Shown here: positions 15,498 to 25,554 of the stretch, in pieces | How positions within the stretch are numbered: position 1 is the stretch's first letter | Layout of the letters: each line of letters begins with the position of its first letter | From: Dyadobacter sp. 676 | GTDB lineage: Bacteria; Bacteroidota; Bacteroidia; Cytophagales; Spirosomataceae | Length of the DNA: 64,000 nucleotides | Direction: 5' to 3' | Assembly (NCBI RefSeq): GCF_040448675.1 | Contig: NZ_CP159289.1 | Coordinates: 5,315,001 to 5,379,000 of the forward strand | Translations under genes and position numbers: made by a program | The notes under the pieces: generated by a model | The model's database searches: none | What the model saw: the letters and a program-made list of their open reading frames with translations, nothing else | What the model was told of the DNA's origin: nothing

Positions 15498-17864
15498 TCA
15501 TAATTTCTCTTCGAACAGCTTTAAAATCCGCTTGTACTCGTCGGTCCATGACGATGCTTCCACAAACGCGTGGTCTTCCATAGGATAGGAGGCCAGCTCC
15601 CAGTTATTTTTACCCAGCTCGATGAGCCGTTGCGAGAGCCGCACCACGTCCTGGTAATGCACATTCACATCGACCATCCCATGACAGATCAGCAAGTGAC
15701 TGTTCAAACCGGCGGCATGGTAAATGGGCGAACTTTTGCGGTATGCCAGGCTGTCGGCCTGTGGTTCGTTGAGGATATTGGCTGTGTACGACTGGTTATA
15801 TGCAGCCCAGTCGGTAACGGGCCGCAATGCCGCGCCTGCCGCGAAAACATCGGGCGTGGTGAAAAGCGCCATCAATGTGATAAACCCGCCATAGGAACCA
15901 CCGTAAATGCCGATCCTGGCGGGTTCGATCCCATAGGTTTTGACAAGCCATTGGGCGCCGTCGGTATGATCGGTGAGGTCTTTGCCGCCCATGAAGCGGT
16001 AAATGCCCGTGCGCCAGTCACGGCCGTAGCCCGAGCTTGCGCGGTAGTCCATATCCAGGACCGTATAGCCTTTGTCGGTGAGTAAGTTATGGAACATGTA
16101 TTCTCTGAAATACTGGCTCCACCATTTGTGCGCATTCTGCAAATAGCCCGCCCCGTGGACGAATATCACCGCTTTGCCGTTCGATCGTTTCGGTTCGTAT
16201 ACCCTGGCGTAAATATCCTGTCCGTCGCCCGCCCTGATAGTCACTACCTTCGCCTCCCGCCAGGGATAGGAGAGAAATTCGGGAGAAACGGAATGCGTAA
16301 CCTGCACCGGTTGCGCATTCTTTGCGATCCCGTTTTCCAGCAGATAGAGCTCCCAGGGCCTATTGCTTTTCGAAAACCGGATGGCGAGGTTCTTTTCGTC
16401 GGGCGACAGGGTCATCTCGTGTGCGCCGGGCGTATGCGTGAGGCGCGTCCGCGGGCCGCCCGCTGCCGGCATCCGGTAAATGTGTTGCTCACCCGGATGT
16501 GCTTCGTTGGTAATCAGATAGAACGTCTTTTTGTCTTTCGAAAGTACTACGTTCTGTACTTCGAACCGGCCGGAGGTCAATGCGTTTTTCTTCCAGGTTG
16601 CGATATTAAGCGAATACAAATGCGAGTAACCGGTGGCCTCGCTCTGAAAGTAGATTGTCTGATCGTCGAGCCAGCCGATTTCACCGGCCGCCTGCGGGTA
16701 GCTGCCAATGCCCGGCCCGCCGATCCAGGCCTCGTCGCGCTGACGGTCGATAAGTTTTAATCCGGACGTCGAAGGATCGAACGTCATGATCCAGCGGTCC
16801 TTGCTATCCAGCGAACGGATTACCACCACGGCATTCCGGCCATTCTCCGACCAGAATGGTCCGTGGAAAATGACCTTGCGTTCCTTTTTCTTCCAGGCGG
16901 AATCCTGTTTGGGATAATCTTTCAGATAATCGGGTTTGTCGTAAATGCCGGGAATATCGGTAGTTGTTACTTTCCGGGTAGTGTCCTTTTTAATATCGTA
17001 TACCCAGAACTCTGTTTCCGATTCGGGCGCACCTACTTTTGTTCTGGCCGGAATCTCCTCGGTGAAACCGCTTTCCGTCACATAATTGGGCACAATCGTC
17101 GACTTGGCATCTTTATCGCGTCGGGTAAGCCGGTAGGTGACAAACCGCCCGTCGGGACTTACCTGCTGGTTCGATACCTGCTTATCTCCAAGATAAATTT
17201 CCCTGGGACGCCAGGGTTTGCCGGCGTCCGTAATCTTTTTGCCCGCATCTTTTTTGTCTTTTCTTTCTTTCAAAACTTCAAATATGGCCAGCTGATCGGC
17301 TTTCAGGAACTTTTCCTGCTCGCCGGGCTTGCCGTCGGCCTTCCCGGTTCCCGTCTTGAAATCCGTAAGCTGGCTTACGAGCCCCGACCCCAGGCCGATG
17401 CTGAAAAGATTATCGCCTCGCTCGAAAATGACGGCACTTTCATCCCCGCTGAATGCCGGGTTGGTCTCGCGTTCGGTAGTATTGGTAAGCTGGCGGATAG
17501 TGAAGTCCTTATAGTCGATCACAAAAATGTCGCCATTCTTTTCATATGCGCGCAGTGAGCGATTGCGATTGTAAACACCGCTTCTGCCGGGGATCCGCCG
17601 CCTGTCGGCCGGGGACACTTTACTGATCTTTTTCGCAGCCAGCGAATAGGCATAGAGCGAATCGGATGGGTTCTTGTCCGGGTTCCAGTTGAAATACACT
17701 GTTTTGGAATCGTCGGCCCAGGTAATATCGGTAGGGGAAGTTCCCATCCACATTTTCGGATCGCGCATGATTTTCTCGACGGTAAGGGGCGTCAGGGATT
17801 GGGCATTGAGGTTATTGATAAAGAAAAGTGAAGCGAAAAAAATGAATTTGTTAAAATGGTTCAT
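15498..17864 (-). CDS. S9 family serine peptidase (prolyl oligopeptidase/DPP4-like)
   Basis: A 788-residue exported peptidase. MNHFNKFIFFASLFFINNLNAQ is a signal peptide. A beta-propeller covers roughly residues 40-520, and an alpha/beta-hydrolase domain follows. The nucleophile lies in GIYGGSYGG (Ser657); MVDVNVHYQD and YPMEDHAF supply the acid and the His. It would cut small peptides, often after proline, in the periplasm or at the surface. It is transcribed away from the M1 aminopeptidase, sharing a ~170-nt divergent region with a palindrome. It stands alone. Confidence 0.92.
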   Translation of the reverse strand: MNHFNKFIFFASLFFINNLNAQSLTPLTVEKIMRDPKMWMGTSPTDITWADDSKTVYFNWNPDKNPSDSLYAYSLAAKKISKVSPADRRRIPGRSGVYNRNRSLRAYEKNGDIFVIDYKDFTIRQLTNTTERETNPAFSGDESAVIFERGDNLFSIGLGSGLVSQLTDFKTGTGKADGKPGEQEKFLKADQLAIFEVLKERKDKKDAGKKITDAGKPWRPREIYLGDKQVSNQQVSPDGRFVTYRLTRRDKDAKSTIVPNYVTESGFTEEIPARTKVGAPESETEFWVYDIKKDTTRKVTTTDIPGIYDKPDYLKDYPKQDSAWKKKERKVIFHGPFWSENGRNAVVVIRSLDSKDRWIMTFDPSTSGLKLIDRQRDEAWIGGPGIGSYPQAAGEIGWLDDQTIYFQSEATGYSHLYSLNIATWKKNALTSGRFEVQNVVLSKDKKTFYLITNEAHPGEQHIYRMPAAGGPRTRLTHTPGAHEMTLSPDEKNLAIRFSKSNRPWELYLLENGIAKNAQPVQVTHSVSPEFLSYPWREAKVVTIRAGDGQDIYARVYEPKRSNGKAVIFVHGAGYLQNAHKWWSQYFREYMFHNLLTDKGYTVLDMDYRASSGYGRDWRTGIYRFMGGKDLTDHTDGAQWLVKTYGIEPARIGIYGGSYGGFITLMALFTTPDVFAAGAALRPVTDWAAYNQSYTANILNEPQADSLAYRKSSPIYHAAGLNSHLLICHGMVDVNVHYQDVVRLSQRLIELGKNNWELASYPMEDHAFVEASSWTDEYKRILKLFEEKL

Positions 17865-17957
17865 GTTTGAAATTATGAAAATGCAATGCTGTCAGCAAAT
17901 TTTCTTCCCGGAAGGGGGCCGCTTTGATCAGGTGGATTATTGTTCGTCCCAATATAC

Positions 17958-17972
17958 GAAACGTTACGTTTC
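17958..17972. promoter_or_regulatory. Palindrome in the S9/M1 divergent promoter region
   Basis: GAAACGT-T-ACGTTTC is a perfect 7+1+7 inverted repeat, 94 nt upstream of the S9 peptidase start and 62 nt upstream of the M1 start. It is the right size and place for a dimeric regulator site serving both genes. No cognate regulator can be named. Confidence 0.45.
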
Positions 17973-18033
17973 CCGGCAGAATAGGCGCCTTGTTTCGCAT
18001 TGCTTTAAAATTGAAATGCTATTTTTGGACACG

Positions 18034-20561
18034 ATGACGACCATATACTCCTTACTTTTCTGCACAGCCTTTGTTTGGGCCGCTTCTTCATGCACTACAC
18101 CGCAAGGCTCCGTTCCTGAAAAAGGGGTCTCATTCGCGCTGAACGAATATCGCAGGCAACATATCGACAGTATCCGCTATAAAATCGAGCTGGACATTCC
18201 GTTGGGGAAGACGGCCGGAATCATGGGTAAAGAGACGATCACGTTTCATCTGAATGCCCTGGATTTGGCGCTGGTGCTGGATTTCAATGCGGATGCGGGC
18301 CATTTGCAGGAGGTTCGGGTGGGCGGCCAAAAGATCGGATACCGGTTTGTGAATGAGCATATCGTCATCGAAGCGAGGTATTTGAACAAGGGCAAAAACG
18401 AGGTCAGCATCGATTTTACCGCGGGCGACCAGTCGCTGAACCGGAGCGACGACTATCTCTACACACTTTTCGTTCCGGACCGGGCTTCAACTTGTTTTCC
18501 GCTTTTCGACCAGCCCAACCTGAAAGCTTCCTACCAGCTAACGCTGAAAACGCCCGGTGACTGGGAGGCGGTTTCGAATGGGGAATTGGAGGCCCGCGGA
18601 CAGGAAAAAGGCAGGCGTATCTACCGGTTCGGCGAAACGAAGCCGATCAGTTCTTACCTTTTTGCGTTTTCGGCAGGTAAATTTTTCAAAAAGAGCAAAG
18701 TGGCGGATGGCCGGGAAATGACGATGTACTACCGGGAGACGGACACGGCAAAAGTCAACCGTAACAGCGACGAGGTGTTCCGGCTTCATGCCCGGTCACT
18801 TGCCTGGCTCGAAGACTACACAGGCATCGGTTACCCTTTCGGGAAGTTCGATTTCGTATTGCTGCCTTCATTTCAATATGGCGGAATGGAACATCCCGGC
18901 GCTATTTTTTATAACGAACCGGCACTTTTTCTGGACGAAAACGCATCCGTCAATCGCCGGATGGCGCGTGCGAGCGTGATCGCCCACGAATCGGCGCACA
19001 TGTGGTTCGGCGACCTGGTTACGATGGACTGGTTCAACGACGTCTGGCTCAAAGAGGTTTTTGCCAATTTCATGGCCGCGAAAATAGTCCACCCGAGCTT
19101 CCCTGAAATCGATCACGAGCTGCGCTTTCTGCTGGCACATTATCCTAATGCCTACGAAGTGGATCGTACGGCGGGCACCAACCCGATTCTGCAACAACTG
19201 GAGAACCTGAAAAACGCCGGAACCTTGTACGGGGCGATCATTTACATGAAAGCGCCCATTGTGATGCGGCAGCTCGAACGGAAAATCGGCCGGCAAATGA
19301 TGCGGGAAAGCCTCCGCGAATACCTTGGAACCTACGCTTTCGGCAATGCCCGTTGGGACGATCTCATCGGCATTATCGACAAACGCACGCCGCAGGACAT
19401 CGCCGGATGGAGTAATGTATGGGTAAAAACGCCCGGAATGCCAGAGTATGACATGGACGCGGGTAAACTGGTTCAGGCGAAGGATTCTGCGTCGGGGCGT
19501 GTGTGGGAGCAGCCTTTGGTTTTGAAATCTATTCAAAACGGCCGCCTGGTTTTTCCCAATAGCGATGGTGCTGGCTATGGTTATTTCAAAATGGATACGG
19601 CTTCCAAAGCGTGGTTCTTTGAGAATTATGGTAATGCAAATGCGGTGTCGTCCGATCCGGTTTTCAAGGGCGCGATGCTGGTGAATATTTGGGAAGGATT
19701 ACTGCGCGGTGATGGACCGGCGCCGGAGCAGTTGGTGCATTACATATTGAATGCATTGCCCAAAGAGCATGACCCGCTGCTGGTCGATTACCTGCTGGGT
19801 AATTTACAAAGCAGCTGGTGGGTGTTCCTGAACGTCGGGCAGCGCGCAGCATATCAGGAGCGTGCAGAGCAGGTACTCTGGCAACTTTTAAACCAAACCA
19901 AAGACAAAGGCATTCAGACGTCCTATTTCCGTGCGTTCAAAGCGCTGGCAGAAACAGACGACGGCTGGCAGCGGTTGCATGGGTTATGGACGGGGAAGTT
20001 GCAGGTGAAAGGCCTTGCGCTTTCGGAAGAAGACAAAATCGCGCTGGCTTACGAGCTGGCATTGAAAGGGAAAAGCGACGGCAAGGCCATCCTGGACGAG
20101 CAGCTGAATGCCACCGGAAACCCCGACCGTAAAGCCAGAATGCAGTTTGTGATACCGGCATTGAGCCGGAGTGAGGCGGAACGCGATGCATTTTTCGAGT
20201 CGTTGAAAAAAGAAGAAAACCGGGAAAAAGAAGCCGGGTACTGGATGCATTGCTCTACCTGCACCATCCGCTACGGGCGCAGAGCGCGGTAAAATACCTG
20301 CGGCCGTCACTCGATCTGTTGCAGGAAATCCAGCTTACCGGCGACATTTTCTTTCCCACGCGCTGGCTGCACAATACATTCGCGGGCCATACTTCTCTGG
20401 AAGCGGCCGGTATTGTCCGCACTTTTTTGAAAGAGCATCCGGATTATCCCTACTTTTTAAAAAACAAAATTCTGCAAGCGACCGACCTGCTCGATCGTTC
20501 AGTAAAACTTTCTGCAAACCATGCCCAAAAAGAGCATTCCGCTGCATTATCTGGAAAATGA
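18034..20561 (+). pseudogene. M1 family aminopeptidase lipoprotein, frameshifted near C-terminus
   Basis: The start MTTIYSLLFCTAFVWAASSC gives a lipoprotein signal; an in-frame ATG at 18016 is an alternative. The M1 features are all present: substrate motif GGMEHPG (variant of GAMEN), zinc site HESAH (His318, Glu319, His322) and WLKE (Glu341). Near 20235 the frame breaks. Adding one T (GCC TGG GTA CTG GAT) restores EAWVLDALLYLHHPLRAQSA, and the reading then continues in phase to a stop at 20559-20561, giving ~842 residues. The C-terminal ARM-like part is otherwise intact. This is a one-base deletion or an error; the last 40 nt overlap the AraC gene. Confidence 0.87.
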
Positions 20562-21369
20562 GTCGGGAATAGGGATTTCCATGCACCGGATCGACCGGAT
20601 GAACCGGATGAATGCGCCCCACATGGACGCGCACCGCGACGACTATGGTAATTTCTTTTTTCAGGAAGACGGACGCGCGCGCCTGATGGTCGATTTTCGG
20701 GAAGTGGAGCTGGAAGGAAGCGGGGTGTTTTGTATCCTGCCCGGCCAGGTCCATTATCCTTTGCACACCGAAGGTTCCTACGGCTGGTTTCTGGCTGTGG
20801 ATATGAGCCTGCTGGACGAGCATCACAGGTCGGTGGTCGACGAATATGCATTACACGGGTTTCCGGTGAGCGTCGACACCCGGCAGGCGGATATGCTCAC
20901 ACGCAGCCTGGGTTTGCTTTTGGATTTGTACCAATCGCCTGGCGAATACGGCCAGCAGGTGGTGCAGTCGATGCTGAAAACCTGCCTGGGCATTTTTACT
21001 TCGCTTTTTGAACGCGAGATCTTGCAGCAGACCGTGCAATCGCGGCCGTCGTCGATCACCACACAGTTTCGCAAACTTTTGTCACAGCATTTCAAAACAG
21101 TGAAAAGTCCTTCTGAATACGCGGGAATGCTCAACATCACATCGTCGTATCTGAATGAGGTGGTGAAAGAAACATCCGGCCAGCCGGTAAGCCACTGGAT
21201 TCAGAATGAAGTGATGATGGAAGCTAAAAGGCTGCTTTATTATACTGATTTGAGTATTAAGGAGATCGCTTTCGGGTTGGGTTATGAAGATCACGCCTAT
21301 TTTTCCCGGTTGTTTCGTAAAGTTTCGGGGCGGTCGGCGGGACAGTTCCGAAATGAATGCCGGAGATAG
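20521..21369 (+). CDS. AraC family transcriptional regulator
   Basis: A 282-residue cytoplasmic regulator. Its N-terminal ~150 residues form a cupin-like sensor (FCILPGQVHYPLHTEGSYGWFLAVD). The C-terminal ~100 residues carry two helix-turn-helix units: SPSEYAGMLNITSSYLNEVVKETSG and DLSIKEIAFGLGYEDHAYFSRLFRKVSG, a textbook AraC signature. It precedes the siderophore-interacting flavoprotein on the same strand (137-nt gap) and may control it. AraC plus siderophore-interacting protein is a common pair in Bacteroidota, so an iron- or stress-linked role is inferred. Its start lies within the end of the corrected M1 gene. Confidence 0.9.
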   Translation: MPKKSIPLHYLENESGIGISMHRIDRMNRMNAPHMDAHRDDYGNFFFQEDGRARLMVDFREVELEGSGVFCILPGQVHYPLHTEGSYGWFLAVDMSLLDEHHRSVVDEYALHGFPVSVDTRQADMLTRSLGLLLDLYQSPGEYGQQVVQSMLKTCLGIFTSLFEREILQQTVQSRPSSITTQFRKLLSQHFKTVKSPSEYAGMLNITSSYLNEVVKETSGQPVSHWIQNEVMMEAKRLLYYTDLSIKEIAFGLGYEDHAYFSRLFRKVSGRSAGQFRNECRR

Positions 21370-21506
21370 GGGGCGTGATTAAAACCGCGATTTATCCAAT
21401 CATTCCCTGTCTTGCTCCCTTTATCCGATGCGCCCGCGCGTGTTGTTTTGTAAAGTAAAATTTCGGCTGGACCGTCAGCCAGGGAACAACACCAATCGCA
21501 CGAAAA

Positions 21507-22196
21507 ATGAACATCATCAAACAGAAAGCGCTGCACCTGCTCGAAACCGCCTTCGGCAAAACCGGGACCGTCCTGGCGATCAGGGCCTGGGAGCCCGCTA
21601 CCTTTTTCGAAGTGGACGTCCACTTTCCCGATATGGATATGAGCGGCTGGAAACGCGTCCAGCATATTAAGGTACGCGTTGGCGAAGGCATTTACCGCGA
21701 TTATACACCGGCCGGGTGGGACGCGGACATCCGCACCTGTACATTATACATCAATGCCGAACAGGATGGCCCGGGCGCGCAGTTGATCCGCTCGCTTCGC
21801 ACGGGCGACCGCGTTACCTACGTAGGCGTGGGAGCAACCATGCACAGGCCGGCGGCCAATGGCGAAATGGTAGTGTTCGGCGATATGAGCAGCATAGGGC
21901 ATTACCTGGCTTTGCAGCAACTGGCCGGCGCCCGGGAAATCAGCGGGGCCATCACCATCGCGCATGAAAATCACCGCGAGGAGTTTAGGGAATATTTCAA
22001 CTGGAAAATCCAGCCGGTGAAAAAGAATGGCGACGGCGGGCTGGCCTCGATGCTCAAATGGACCAGCGACAGGCCGCTGGCCAATTCGAACATCTACATT
22101 TCAGGGCACATTCCTACCTGCATCCGCTTGCGTAAGGAGCTCAAAAAGCGGGAACAGCCGCCGCTTGGAATACAGGTCCAGGGATTCTGGTCATGA
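21507..22196 (+). CDS. Siderophore-interacting FAD-binding reductase
   Basis: A 229-residue soluble flavoprotein of the siderophore-interacting family. An FAD-binding barrel comes first, with GIYRDYTPAGWD (the R-x-Y-T flavin motif, residues ~59-70), then an NAD(P)H-binding half with VVFGDMSSIGHYLALQQL (~123) and IYISGHIPTCIRLRKELKKR. It would reduce Fe(III)-siderophores in the cytoplasm to release iron. It follows an AraC regulator and converges exactly on map: the stop codons abut at 22196/22197. Members of the ferredoxin-reductase-like superfamily are the alternative. Confidence 0.88.
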   Translation: MNIIKQKALHLLETAFGKTGTVLAIRAWEPATFFEVDVHFPDMDMSGWKRVQHIKVRVGEGIYRDYTPAGWDADIRTCTLYINAEQDGPGAQLIRSLRTGDRVTYVGVGATMHRPAANGEMVVFGDMSSIGHYLALQQLAGAREISGAITIAHENHREEFREYFNWKIQPVKKNGDGGLASMLKWTSDRPLANSNIYISGHIPTCIRLRKELKKREQPPLGIQVQGFWS

Positions 22197-22961
22197 TCAG
22201 TCGAAAATGCCGTTCATCGCAGTCAGAATGACCGGCTTGCCGTCCGTCACGACGATCGTGTGCTCGTGCTGCGCCACATATCCGCCGCGCGAGCCTACCA
22301 GCGTCCAGCCGTCACGATCCGCGGCGGCGGTGGAGGATAGCGTTGAAATGAAAGTTTCCACAGCCACGACACTGTTTTTACGGAAGCGGGTAGTGTTGTG
22401 GCGATCGTAATAGTTGGCGATTTCGTGCGGCTCTTCATGCAGGCTGCGCCCGATTCCGTGGCCCGTCAGGTTCTTGATCACCTTGTAACCCGATCTTTTC
22501 GCTTCCGTTTCGATCAAACGCCCGATATCGGCGATCCGGACGCCGCCCCTGATCTGCCCGAGCGCCTTGTTCAGAATGCGTTTGGAGGCATCGACCAGCT
22601 TCCCGTGACCGTGTATATCCCGGCCGAGTACGAACGAGCCGCCATTATCTGACCAAAACCCATTTAATTCGGCTGAAACATCGATATTTATAAGATCGCC
22701 TTCCCGCAACACCTTATGTTCCGAAGGCACGCCGTGGGCAACCTCGTTGTTGATGCTGATACAGGTCCAGCCCGGGAAACCGTAGGTAAGTTTAGGCGCC
22801 GACCTGGCCCCAAGGCTGTTCAGCATTTCTCCTCCGAACTCGTCGAGCTCCCGGGCCGTCATTCCGGGTTTGGCGTGCTCGCGCATGGCACGCAAGGTGG
22901 TAGCCACCGCCCGGCTGGCTTCCTGCATTCCTGTCAGTTCGTATTCTTTGGTAATAGACAT
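22197..22961 (-). CDS. map: Type I methionine aminopeptidase
   Basis: A 254-residue cytoplasmic enzyme that removes the N-terminal Met from new proteins. I chose the start MSITKEYELTG at 22961 because the upstream extension has no family similarity. All five metal ligands are visible: Asp in NIDVSAELNGFWSD (two Asp), His in LTGHGIGRSLHEEP, Glu in AVETFIS and Glu in QHEHTIVV. The length matches type Ia. It stands alone here rather than in a ribosomal-protein operon, so it may be a second map copy; that cannot be judged from the window. Confidence 0.93.
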   Translation of the reverse strand: MSITKEYELTGMQEASRAVATTLRAMREHAKPGMTARELDEFGGEMLNSLGARSAPKLTYGFPGWTCISINNEVAHGVPSEHKVLREGDLINIDVSAELNGFWSDNGGSFVLGRDIHGHGKLVDASKRILNKALGQIRGGVRIADIGRLIETEAKRSGYKVIKNLTGHGIGRSLHEEPHEIANYYDRHNTTRFRKNSVVAVETFISTLSSTAAADRDGWTLVGSRGGYVAQHEHTIVVTDGKPVILTAMNGIFD

Positions 22962-23171
22962 ACGTGAGTCGATATATTGATTAAGCGTTTCCCTTGCATT
23001 CTTCGCAAGGCCGTACTGGCAGGCCAAGCGCGGTCCCGGAAGGGACAAATCCGCTTATGGCCGTCGCGGCGTTACTTCGATATGCGTTTCAAGGTAACAC
23101 TTAAAAATGGAAATGTTTCGGGAAATTTCGGCGGATGTCTCCGGCAATATACATCTTGCCTGCAAACTCGG

Positions 23172-23645
23172 CTAGTTGCCTTGCTGCGGGAAATATCTGA
23201 CAAAATCGATGCCGATGCCGTTCGGGTCGAGAACAGCGAAATGCCGGTCGCCCCAGGGCTCGTCGCGGAGCCCGATCTGGATAGCCGTACCTTTTTGTTT
23301 CAATTCTTCGTAGAGCTTATCGACGTCGTCCACCTCGATAGTAAGGTACATTCCTTGTCCCTGAAACGCTTTGTGAAAAAGCGGTTGTTGTGAGGGATGG
23401 TCGGGCAGCAGGAAGCTGATTTCCGAACCGCGGTCCGGCGTGTGCAGCAACAGGTAAAATTCGTTTTCGAAAGTCACGCCGAATCCGAGGGTTTCGGTGT
23501 AAAATGCCTTGGTTTCGGCTAGTTTTGAAGTGATAATGCCCGCGTTCAGTTTCATTTTCTGTTTGGTTTGAGTGGATGAAATGGTTTGAGAGAAAGCGTT
23601 ACAGCAGATGCACGCTAACGCGAATAGGGTGATGAGCCGTTTCAT
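23172..23645 (-). CDS. VOC (glyoxalase/bleomycin-resistance) family protein
   Basis: From MKRLITLFALACICCNAFSQ, 157 residues: a signal-peptide-like segment then one vicinal-oxygen-chelate domain. The domain shows KLAETKAFYTETLGF at its start and RDEPWGDRHFAVLDPNGIGIDFV at its end, the usual beta-alpha-beta-beta-beta pattern. MKLNAGIITSK ~30 residues in is an alternative start that would give a cytoplasmic protein. The AraC gene upstream on the same strand probably regulates it. The reaction is unknown. Confidence 0.82.
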   Translation of the reverse strand: MKRLITLFALACICCNAFSQTISSTQTKQKMKLNAGIITSKLAETKAFYTETLGFGVTFENEFYLLLHTPDRGSEISFLLPDHPSQQPLFHKAFQGQGMYLTIEVDDVDKLYEELKQKGTAIQIGLRDEPWGDRHFAVLDPNGIGIDFVRYFPQQGN

Positions 23646-23723
23646 AATACTGACCGTTTTGTATTGTCGACGATACAAATTTCGGTTGGGGAAGGAAGGC
23701 TGTATTGTAAAAAACGGACAAAA

Positions 23724-24539
23724 TCACCGCCCGAACGCCTTCCCGGGTGTCACGCCGTAAAGGTTTCTGAATTCTTTGATGAAATGCGCCTGATCGTAGT
23801 AGCCGTTTTCGTAAAAGAGCTTGTTTTCGCGCAGGCTCTGCCCGGAAGGTTTTGCGCGGAGGATGTTCTGGAAACGCACGACCTGGCTGAATGTTTTGGC
23901 CGAGTCGCCGATGTAATATTCGAACAACCTGCGCAGCTGGCGCGGGCTCAGGCCGGTATCGAGGTCTTTTTCGACATTCAACACGCCGTAATTTTGCAGG
24001 ATAATGGATAATGCATGATAAAAACGGGGATCGTGGTTGAAGCCGACGCCGGCCGCCAGCCGGAGAAAGTAATTGTCCAGCCGTGCCGCTATTTGTTCCG
24101 TCGACAATCCGGCGCCGAAATCCGAGGAAATGAACCGGGCGGTTTCGGGTACCACCGCATCCAGGCATTCAAAGCGGTTGCTGAGCCCGGCGGCGTTGAT
24201 TTTGAAGAGTTGGGGGAACATCGTGGGTAAAAATCGTACACCCACGTAGTTGAAACTGTTTTCGAGCGGGAATTCGGTGTACTTTTTACAAAATCCCATG
24301 ACGAAATTTTCGGCGGGATTATCGAGCTCGAAAAAAATATCGATGCAGCCGTCGGCTACGACGCGGTAGGTAAATGGCTCATCGAGCCGAAGCGTAGTCC
24401 GTAATTGCCAGTAACAGTAAATAATGCCCTGCAAGGCCGGATCGGGGAGAAACTCCTGGTAAGTCACCCGCTCCGCCGACTGCCTGACGGTCGGTTGAAT
24501 GGGTATGTACAACCCGCGGATATCTGGCGTTCGAAACAT
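23724..24539 (-). CDS. AraC family regulator with DUF6597-like sensor domain
   Basis: A 271-residue regulator. The N-terminal region (YQEFLPDPALQGIIYCYWQL, VADGCIDIFFEL, GVRFLPTMFPQLF) matches the sensor domain found on many Bacteroidota AraC proteins. The C-terminal DNA-binding domain shows LDTGLSPRQLRRLFEYYIGDS and the second helix pair NKLFYENGYYDQAHFIKEFRNLYGVTPGKAF. It lies 78 nt upstream of the VOC gene on the same strand, so control of that gene is likely. Confidence 0.88.
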   Translation of the reverse strand: MFRTPDIRGLYIPIQPTVRQSAERVTYQEFLPDPALQGIIYCYWQLRTTLRLDEPFTYRVVADGCIDIFFELDNPAENFVMGFCKKYTEFPLENSFNYVGVRFLPTMFPQLFKINAAGLSNRFECLDAVVPETARFISSDFGAGLSTEQIAARLDNYFLRLAAGVGFNHDPRFYHALSIILQNYGVLNVEKDLDTGLSPRQLRRLFEYYIGDSAKTFSQVVRFQNILRAKPSGQSLRENKLFYENGYYDQAHFIKEFRNLYGVTPGKAFGR

Positions 24540-24735
24540 TCGGCTCGGGCCTTTTTAGGAGTTAGTGATGGGCTTTGATGATCTGTGTGGCACGGATTTT
24601 GAAATCTGATAAAAACATATTTATTTGTAAATCAATACTTTCACTCTGTTTGCTGCCGTTTATTAATTCTTTCCGGTGACAAAATCCGGGACATTTCGAT
24701 TGCCATGCAGCGTTGAATTTAACACATACACAACT

Positions 24736-25530
24736 ATGAGCAAAGCATTTGACAATCTGCGCCTGTATGCAGGCGTTGTGAAAAGGGTAGGCTACACACT
24801 CACGCTCGGCATGCTGCATTCCGGTTTCAGGGATGAGCTGCTGAAATTGTACAACAGTTGCAGTGGCCAGGAACCTTCCGGCGACGATACGCCGATGGAC
24901 CCGTTTGTTATCCCCAAAACCGATGTTTTCGAACTTTTTGGCAACGATGCGGCTGCGTACGAAGGCGTATATGAGTGCGGCTTCGGGCATACCACCGAGT
25001 TCGAGCTCAAAGTAATCAGCAATCTGGTGAAAAAATGGAACCCCCGCCGCATTTTCGAAATCGGGACATTCCAGGGGAGGACTACTTTGAATATGGCGCT
25101 CAACAGCGGCAGCGACACCGAGATTGTAACGCTCGATCTTCCTGCGGGAGAGCTGGCTAGCACCAAAATGGATATCGAGGACGGAGAAGTGCGCTATGTA
25201 AAAAAAGAGGTTTCCGGTGAGCGCTTTATCGGGCACCCGGCCGCTTCCAAAATCCGGCAGGTGTTTGGCGATTCCGCTTCTTTTTCCTTCGACGAATACA
25301 AGGATTCGGTCGATGTGGCCTTCATCGACGGCTCGCATGCCTATGAATATGTGTTGAACGACAGTGAGAAAGTGTTCCCTATCATGCGGAAGGGGGGCCT
25401 TATCATCTGGCACGACTACACCAACTGGCCGGGCGTCTGGACGGCGCTTAACGAGCTTTACGAGCACGACAGCCGGTTCAGGGGCCTCAGGCACATTGGC
25501 GGCACCAGTATCGCGATTTTGACTTTATGA
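24736..25530 (+). CDS. Class I SAM-dependent methyltransferase
   Basis: A 264-residue cytoplasmic protein beginning MSKAFDNLRLYAG. SAM motif I is RRIFEIGTFQGRTTLNMAL (~residue 107), an acidic post-I strand is EIVTLDLPAG, and motif IV-like VDVAFIDGSHAYEYVLND (~196) resembles the class I family often annotated 'methyltransferase_24'. The GGLIIWHDYTNWPGV loop follows. Substrates of this group include sugars and small metabolites; none is indicated here. It has its own ~195-nt upstream region and converges on the NADAR gene. Confidence 0.85.
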   Translation: MSKAFDNLRLYAGVVKRVGYTLTLGMLHSGFRDELLKLYNSCSGQEPSGDDTPMDPFVIPKTDVFELFGNDAAAYEGVYECGFGHTTEFELKVISNLVKKWNPRRIFEIGTFQGRTTLNMALNSGSDTEIVTLDLPAGELASTKMDIEDGEVRYVKKEVSGERFIGHPAASKIRQVFGDSASFSFDEYKDSVDVAFIDGSHAYEYVLNDSEKVFPIMRKGGLIIWHDYTNWPGVWTALNELYEHDSRFRGLRHIGGTSIAILTL

Positions 25531-25554
25531 TGCGGCGGAAGTAACGTATAGGAG

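Noticed and set aside
17674..18033. Upstream extension of the M1 aminopeptidase frame
   Set aside because: It overlaps the divergent S9 gene and its promoter; the lipoprotein signal fixes the start at 18034 or 18016.
24562..25494. Minus-strand open frame (310 codons) over the methyltransferase
   Set aside because: The plus-strand protein has complete SAM motifs; the antisense product has none.
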